Origin: Streptococcus equinus ATCC 9812
GTDB lineage: Bacteria > Bacillota > Bacilli > Lactobacillales > Streptococcaceae
NCBI RefSeq assembly: GCF_000187265.1
Contig: NZ_GL698429.1
Span: 326,043-390,042, forward strand
DNA: 64,000 bases
Reading direction: 5' to 3'
Part shown: positions 58,268 to 64,000 of the stretch, in pieces
Layout: every line of letters begins with the position of its first letter
Position numbering within the stretch: position 1 is the first letter of the stretch
Program-made: the position numbers and the translations under genes
The notes under the pieces: model-generated
The model's input: only the letters and a program-made list of their open reading frames with translations
Told to the model about the DNA's origin: nothing
Databases searched by the model: none

Positions 58268-59154
58268 GATTTGATTTTGTTGCGGACCGACGAACAAAAG
58301 TAAAAACATTTTTAAAGGGACATGATGTCTCAAAAGGCTTACTTGCAAAAGTAAAGTTTAAAGGTGGAAATATTTGGGTAAATGGCGTTGAGCAAAATGC
58401 CATTTATTTATTGGATGAGGGAGATGTTGTAACGATTGAAATCCCTGATGAGCAAGAACATGAGACTTTGATTCCAGTCAAACATGATTTGAATATTGCT
58501 TATGAAGATGAGCATTTCTTGATTTTGAATAAGCCATATGGCTATGCCAGCATTCCAAGTATTTTACACTCAAATACCATTGCTAACTTTGTAAAAAATT
58601 ACTATCTTGAGCAGAATTATCCTAACAAACAAGTTCATATTGTGACGCGTTTGGACAAGAATACAAGTGGTTTGATGCTCTTTGCTAAACACGGTTATGC
58701 ACATGCAAGGCTTGATAAACAACTGCAAAATAAAACAATTGAAAAGCGGTACTATGCCTTGGTTTCTGGACAAGGTGATCTGGCAGACGAGGGCGAAATT
58801 ATTGCACCGATTGCTCGAGATGAAGATAGCATTATCACACGTCGTGTGCACCCTTCAGGAAAATATGCTCACACAAGTTATAAAGTTGTTGAGAAATTTG
58901 GTGATGTAGCTCTAGTAGATATTCGTTTACATACTGGACGTACACACCAAATTCGAGTACATTTTTCTCATATTGGTTTCCCACTTTTGGGGGATGATTT
59001 GTATGGCGGTCGTATGGATCTTGGTATTACTCGCCAGGCACTTCATTGCCATTATCTACGTTTTGTTAACCCTTACACAAATGAAGAGATAATTCAGAGC
59101 ACAAACTTGACAGATGACTTTGATAGCGTTATCATTGAGCTACAAAACAATTAG
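58264..59154 (+). CDS. RluA/RluD family pseudouridine synthase
   Basis: A 296-residue RNA-modifying enzyme: an S4-like N-terminus ([18 protein letters not shown]), then the catalytic Asp motif [17 protein letters not shown] and [12 protein letters not shown]. It starts at GTG 58264 overlapping the nadK stop, with AGGAGA ahead. Longer in-frame TTG starts lie inside nadK. The target RNA is not known from sequence. Confidence 0.93.
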   Translation: MRFDFVADRRTKVKTFLKGHDVSKGLLAKVKFKGGNIWVNGVEQNAIYLLDEGDVVTIEIPDEQEHETLIPVKHDLNIAYEDEHFLILNKPYGYASIPSILHSNTIANFVKNYYLEQNYPNKQVHIVTRLDKNTSGLMLFAKHGYAHARLDKQLQNKTIEKRYYALVSGQGDLADEGEIIAPIARDEDSIITRRVHPSGKYAHTSYKVVEKFGDVALVDIRLHTGRTHQIRVHFSHIGFPLLGDDLYGGRMDLGITRQALHCHYLRFVNPYTNEEIIQSTNLTDDFDSVIIELQNN

Positions 59155-59171
59155 ATGGAAGGTTGATTTAT

Positions 59172-60167
59172 ATGGGAATTCGATCTTTATTTGGTAGCTT
59201 GAGGGAAAAAATTATTGGTAAAAACCTTAAAATTGTTTTTCCTGAAGGAAATGACGAACGTGTTCTTCGTGCCGCCGCTCGTTTGAAATTTGAAGGGTTG
59301 ATTGAACCGATTATTCTCGGTGATGCTACAGAAGTTCGAGAGTTATTGACTAAGTTTGGTTTTGCTGATCAAAATTATATTGTCATCAATCCCCAAAATT
59401 ACGATAAACTTGATGAAATGAAAGAAGTTTTTCTTGAAATTCGTAAAGGAAAAGCTACTCCAGAAGATGTAGATCGTTTATTGAAAGACGTTAACTATTT
59501 TGGTGTAATGCTTGTTAAGTTAGGTTTGGCTGATGGTATGGTTTCGGGAGCTATTCATTCGACAGCTGATACTGTCCGTCCAGCGCTTCAAATCATTAAA
59601 ACAAAACCTGGCATTTCTAGAACATCTGGTGTTTTCTTGATGAATCGTGAAAGCACTGATCACCGTTTGATTTTTGCTGACTGTGCTATCAATATTAATC
59701 CGAATGCTCAGGAATTATCTGAAATTGCTTTAAACACGGCTGAAACAGCTAGAATTTTTGATATTGATCCTAAAATTGCCATGTTGAGTTTTTCAACTAA
59801 AGGAAGTGCAAACGCTCCTGAAGTTGAAAAAGTTCGTGAAGCAACTCAGTTGGCAAAAGGACGTCAGCCTGAATTAGCTATCGATGGTGAATTGCAATTT
59901 GATGCGGCATTTGTACCAAGAACAGCAGCAGTTAAAGCACCAGATAGTAAAGTGGCTGGGCAAGCAAACGTCTTTATCTTCCCAGACCTTCAGTCAGGAA
60001 ATATTGGGTATAAGATTGCACAACGTCTTGGTATGTTTGAAGCAATCGGTCCAATTCTTCAAGGACTTAACAAACCTGTGAATGATTTGTCACGTGGTTC
60101 AAGTGCTGAAGATATTTATAAATTAGCAATTATTACAGCAGCACAAGCTGTAGATGATATGGAATAA
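59172..60167 (+). CDS. pta: Phosphate acetyltransferase
   Basis: A 331-residue enzyme interconverting acetyl-CoA and acetyl phosphate, which yields ATP with acetate kinase (not in window). KIVFPEGNDERVLRAA, DGMVSGAIHSTADTVRPALQ and FPDLQSGNIGYKIAQRLG are family signatures. ATG 59172 is preferred over TTG 59163. It is the last gene of the relQ-nadK-rlu-pta block. Confidence 0.97.
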   Translation: MGIRSLFGSLREKIIGKNLKIVFPEGNDERVLRAAARLKFEGLIEPIILGDATEVRELLTKFGFADQNYIVINPQNYDKLDEMKEVFLEIRKGKATPEDVDRLLKDVNYFGVMLVKLGLADGMVSGAIHSTADTVRPALQIIKTKPGISRTSGVFLMNRESTDHRLIFADCAININPNAQELSEIALNTAETARIFDIDPKIAMLSFSTKGSANAPEVEKVREATQLAKGRQPELAIDGELQFDAAFVPRTAAVKAPDSKVAGQANVFIFPDLQSGNIGYKIAQRLGMFEAIGPILQGLNKPVNDLSRGSSAEDIYKLAIITAAQAVDDME

Positions 60168-60173
60168 AGAAAA

Positions 60174-60204
60174 ATCAGTTGGGTAGCCGTCAACTGACTT
60201 TCTT
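60174..60204 (+). terminator. Probable pta terminator
   Basis: TCAGTTG/CAACTGA stem with a 9-nt loop and a short pyrimidine tail. Confidence 0.55.
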
Positions 60205-60230
60205 ATATAACGTTTTAGAAAGAGAATAAA

Positions 60231-60986
60231 ATGACAAAAATTGCATTAGTAACAGGAGCTTCTGCTGGTTTTGGTAAAGCTATTGTTAAAAAGTTAGTAT
60301 TAGATGGCTATCGTGTTATTACTAGCGCTCGTCGTTTGGAAAAATTGCAGAGCTTACAAACTGAATTCGGTGAAGACAAAGTTTATCCGCTACAAATGGA
60401 TGTTTCACAGACTGACTTGATTGACCAAGCTTTAGCAAGTCTACCAGAAGACTGGAAGCAGATTGACCTTTTAGTCAATAATGCTGGGTTAGCGCTTGGT
60501 TTAGATAAGACATATGAGGCAGATATTTCAGACTGGATGACGATGATTAATACAAATATCGTAGGTCTTGTTTATTTGACGCGCCAAATTTTGCCAAGCA
60601 TGGTTAAGCGTAATTCAGGTATGATTATCAATCTTGGTTCAACAGCTGGAACAATCCCATACCCTGGTGCGAATATTTATGGTGCTTCAAAAGCTTTTGT
60701 GAAGCAATTCTCCCTAAATTTGCGAGCTGACCTTGCTGGTACTAAGATTCGTGTGACAAATATCGAACCAGGGCTTTGCGAAGGCACAGAGTTTTCGAAC
60801 GTACGCTTTAAAGGCGATGATGAACGTGCTGAAAAACTTTACGAAGGAGCACATGCCATTACGCCAGAAGATATCGCAAACACCGTCTCATGGGTGGCTA
60901 GCCAACCAGAACACGTTAATTTCAACCGCATTGAAATGATGCCAGTGTCTCAAACCTACGGAGCACAGCCAGTTTATCGCGATTAA
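60231..60986 (+). CDS. SDR family oxidoreductase (YdfG-like)
   Basis: A 251-residue classical short-chain dehydrogenase: TGASAGFGKAI cofactor site, with SARR suggesting NADP preference, NNAG, and catalytic Ser in NLGSTAG with YGASK. The C-terminal part (GLCEGTEFSNVRFKGD) fits the YdfG group that acts on 3-hydroxy acids such as serine. The substrate is inferred. Confidence 0.9.
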   Translation: MTKIALVTGASAGFGKAIVKKLVLDGYRVITSARRLEKLQSLQTEFGEDKVYPLQMDVSQTDLIDQALASLPEDWKQIDLLVNNAGLALGLDKTYEADISDWMTMINTNIVGLVYLTRQILPSMVKRNSGMIINLGSTAGTIPYPGANIYGASKAFVKQFSLNLRADLAGTKIRVTNIEPGLCEGTEFSNVRFKGDDERAEKLYEGAHAITPEDIANTVSWVASQPEHVNFNRIEMMPVSQTYGAQPVYRD

Positions 60987-61164
60987 TTTTTATATGAGTT
61001 AAAGAGCCAAAAGGTTCTTTTTTTAGTTTTATGAAATTTTGAAAAAGCATGAAAATAAGACTTGAAAATAGAAGAGAAAAGTATTACTTTTTCATAAGAT
61101 ATAACTATCGTTTTTAAAAAGTTCTTAGTAAAATAGAGAAAATAAGATTGAAGAGGGTATTGCT

Positions 61165-62004
61165 GTGCGTAAAATTGTGTTTTTAGATGTTGATGGAACT
61201 TTGGTTGATTATCACAATCGTATTCCAGAATCTGCGGTAATAGCAATCCGCAAGGCGCGTGAAAATGGGCATAAAGTATTTGTGTGTACGGGTCGTAGCC
61301 GTGCAGAAATGCAGCCTGAACTTTGGGAGATTGGTCTTGATGGCATGATTGGTGGAAATGGTTCATATGTTGAATATGATAACCAAGTTATCATGCATCA
61401 GATGCTTTCAGAAGAGGACTCAAAAGCAATTGTGGATTGGTTACATGAACGTGGCTTAGAGTTCTATTTGGAGTCAAATAATGGTTTGTTTGCTTCAGAA
61501 AATTTCAAAGAAGCAGCGCGACCAGTCATGAGACAATACGCTCTTCAGAAAGGGAAAACTGCAGCAGAAGTTGAAGATATGGAAGCTGAAGATGCTCTTC
61601 ATGGCTTGGTTTATGGTGAAGAATTATATCGCAATGACCTCAATAAAGTTAGTTTTATCTTGAATTCTTACCAAGACCATTTGGATTCTGCCACAGCTTT
61701 TCCAAATCTTAAAGCAGGAACTTGGGGCGGACGTGGTGAGACGGCACTTTTTGGTGATTTAGGTGTTAAAGACATCACTAAAGCGCATGCGATTGAGGTT
61801 TTACTTGAACATTTGCAGGCTAGTCAAAAAGATACCATTGCTTTTGGTGATGCAAAAGTAGATATTCCGATGCTTGAGTATTGTGATTTTGGAGTTTCTA
61901 TGGGAAATGGTGGCCCTGAAATCTTGGCAGTGGCAGATATGGTGACTGATGATGTTGAAGAAGATGGCATTTATAATGCCTTTGAAAAATTAGGTCTGAT
62001 TTAG
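61165..62004 (+). CDS. Cof-type HAD-IIB phosphatase
   Basis: A 279-residue haloacid-dehalogenase phosphatase: motif I DVDGTLVD, motif II VCTGRSR, type IIB cap in the middle, motif IV AFGDAKVDIPMLEY and a C-terminal SMGNGGPEILAVAD. It starts with GTG 61165 after GAGGG. Substrate unknown; sugar phosphates or cofactors are typical. Confidence 0.92.
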   Translation: MRKIVFLDVDGTLVDYHNRIPESAVIAIRKARENGHKVFVCTGRSRAEMQPELWEIGLDGMIGGNGSYVEYDNQVIMHQMLSEEDSKAIVDWLHERGLEFYLESNNGLFASENFKEAARPVMRQYALQKGKTAAEVEDMEAEDALHGLVYGEELYRNDLNKVSFILNSYQDHLDSATAFPNLKAGTWGGRGETALFGDLGVKDITKAHAIEVLLEHLQASQKDTIAFGDAKVDIPMLEYCDFGVSMGNGGPEILAVADMVTDDVEEDGIYNAFEKLGLI

Positions 62005-62108
62005 TAAGAGAGTGCTTGGCAGGTGTGCTAAGCATTTTTTTGATATTTTTATCCGCTTTTTAATATTGAATCATATGATAGTACAAAGAATGCATTGGAT
62101 AACATTAG

Positions 62109-63584
<1,476 letters not shown>

Positions 63585-63589
63585 TAATA

Positions 63590-63624
63590 TTAAAAGCACT
63601 CAGCTAATTACTGAGTGCTTCTTT
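63590..63624. terminator. Bidirectional terminator between GH1 and ABC genes
   Basis: AAGCACTCAG, a 7-nt loop, CTGAGTGCTT, with T-rich flanks both ways. Confidence 0.85.
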
Positions 63625-64000
63625 TAAATTTGAGTGAATTGTTTTTTCTTGAGTTCGAAAATGACATCAGTTTCTTTGGCGACGGCTGTTTCGTGAGTTA
63701 CGATAATGACTGTTTTATTTTGCTGATGTGCGATTTCTTTGAAAATCGAAACGATATCTTGCGTGGTTTCTTCGTCTAAATTTCCTGTCGGTTCATCCGC
63801 GATAATTAAATCATGTCCAGTTGCTAAGGCGCGTACGATAGCAACACGTTGCTGTTGACCGCCAGAAAGTTTGAGAACTGGCTTATCAATCATTTTTCTA
63901 GGGATGCCAACGAGTTCGAAAAGCTCTTCAATTTTAGCATTATCAACAGATTTATTAGAAATTTCTAGCGCCGTTTGAACGTTTTGACGAGCAGTCATGT
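63624..64000 (-). CDS. ABC transporter ATP-binding protein, C-terminal part (cut by window)
   Basis: The last 125 or so residues of a MacB/LolD-type ATPase: signature LSGGQQQRVAIVRAL, Walker B LIIADEPTGNLDE, switch His VIIVTHE. Walker A lies beyond 64000, so the gene is truncated only by the window edge. Such ATPases pair with FtsX-like permeases for peptide or antibiotic export, but the partner is not visible. Confidence 0.9.
   Translation of the reverse strand, partial: MTARQNVQTALEISNKSVDNAKIEELFELVGIPRKMIDKPVLKLSGGQQQRVAIVRALATGHDLIIADEPTGNLDEETTQDIVSIFKEIAHQQNKTVIIVTHETAVAKETDVIFELKKKQFTQI

Noticed and set aside
60983-61366. 127-codon minus-strand frame opposite the start of the HAD gene
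   Set aside because: It is antisense to a clear coding region, rich in His/Phe/Lys with no family pattern or ribosome site.

Overview
The window reads as a stretch of low-GC Streptococcus chromosome, most likely the S. bovis/equinus complex. Supporting signs are a tmRNA proteolysis tag AKNTNSYAVAA, ParC with Ser79/Asp83 in pneumococcal numbering, an ung-pyrC pair, PyrR-type attenuators, a DnaE/PfkA/Pyk cluster and TATAAT promoters. The species is an inference.

Left part (1-13,800) is accessory. Two ISL3 transposase fragments lie at the left edge. A sortase-assembled pilus locus follows: three sortase genes leftward (447-2973) and, divergently, a large Cna_B tip adhesin (3328-6438), an IPQTG backbone pilin (6451-7926) and a minor pilin (8031-8891). 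The adhesin's Shine-Dalgarno and ATG lie at 3248, but its frame is broken at a T8A7 run, so expression seems to need slippage, a -1 ribosomal frameshift or phase variation. Beyond a terminator lies a decayed IS3-family element (about 9050-10197). Then come rmlD, a RelE/ParE-type toxin whose antitoxin gene is damaged at its 5' end, an eroded spacer and a long acidic protein of unknown function.

The middle (13,850-28,600) is housekeeping. Two consensus promoters, each followed by a PyrR-type attenuator, drive pyrK-pyrDB and pyrF-pyrE, and a PEBP-family gene, ung and pyrC follow. Then come plsY (opposite strand), parE-parC, ilvE with a CodY-like box, a DUF2969 gene, tRNA-Tyr, tRNA-Gln and rpsA, which is preceded by a 26-nt perfect palindrome.

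The region 28,660-42,500 holds tRNA-Arg(CCG), lrgAB, a TVP38-family membrane protein, ssrA, a YtrA-type GntR/ABC operon, dnaE, pfkA, pyk, a signal-peptidase-like protein lacking both catalytic residues, glmS with NagR-like operators, and a PhnA/YjdM protein.

The right part (42,700-64,000) holds a polar amino-acid ABC importer, mntE, an alanine/sodium symporter, two GH1 6-phospho-beta-glycosidases, tandem histidine phosphatases, an AI-2E family protein, radC, and a leftward block of rex and CYTH-prs-csd-DUF1831. Facing the CYTH gene is a rightward relQ-nadK-rlu-pta block, followed by an SDR, a Cof-type HAD phosphatase and, at the edge, a truncated ABC ATPase. No CRISPR array, prophage or rRNA was seen.
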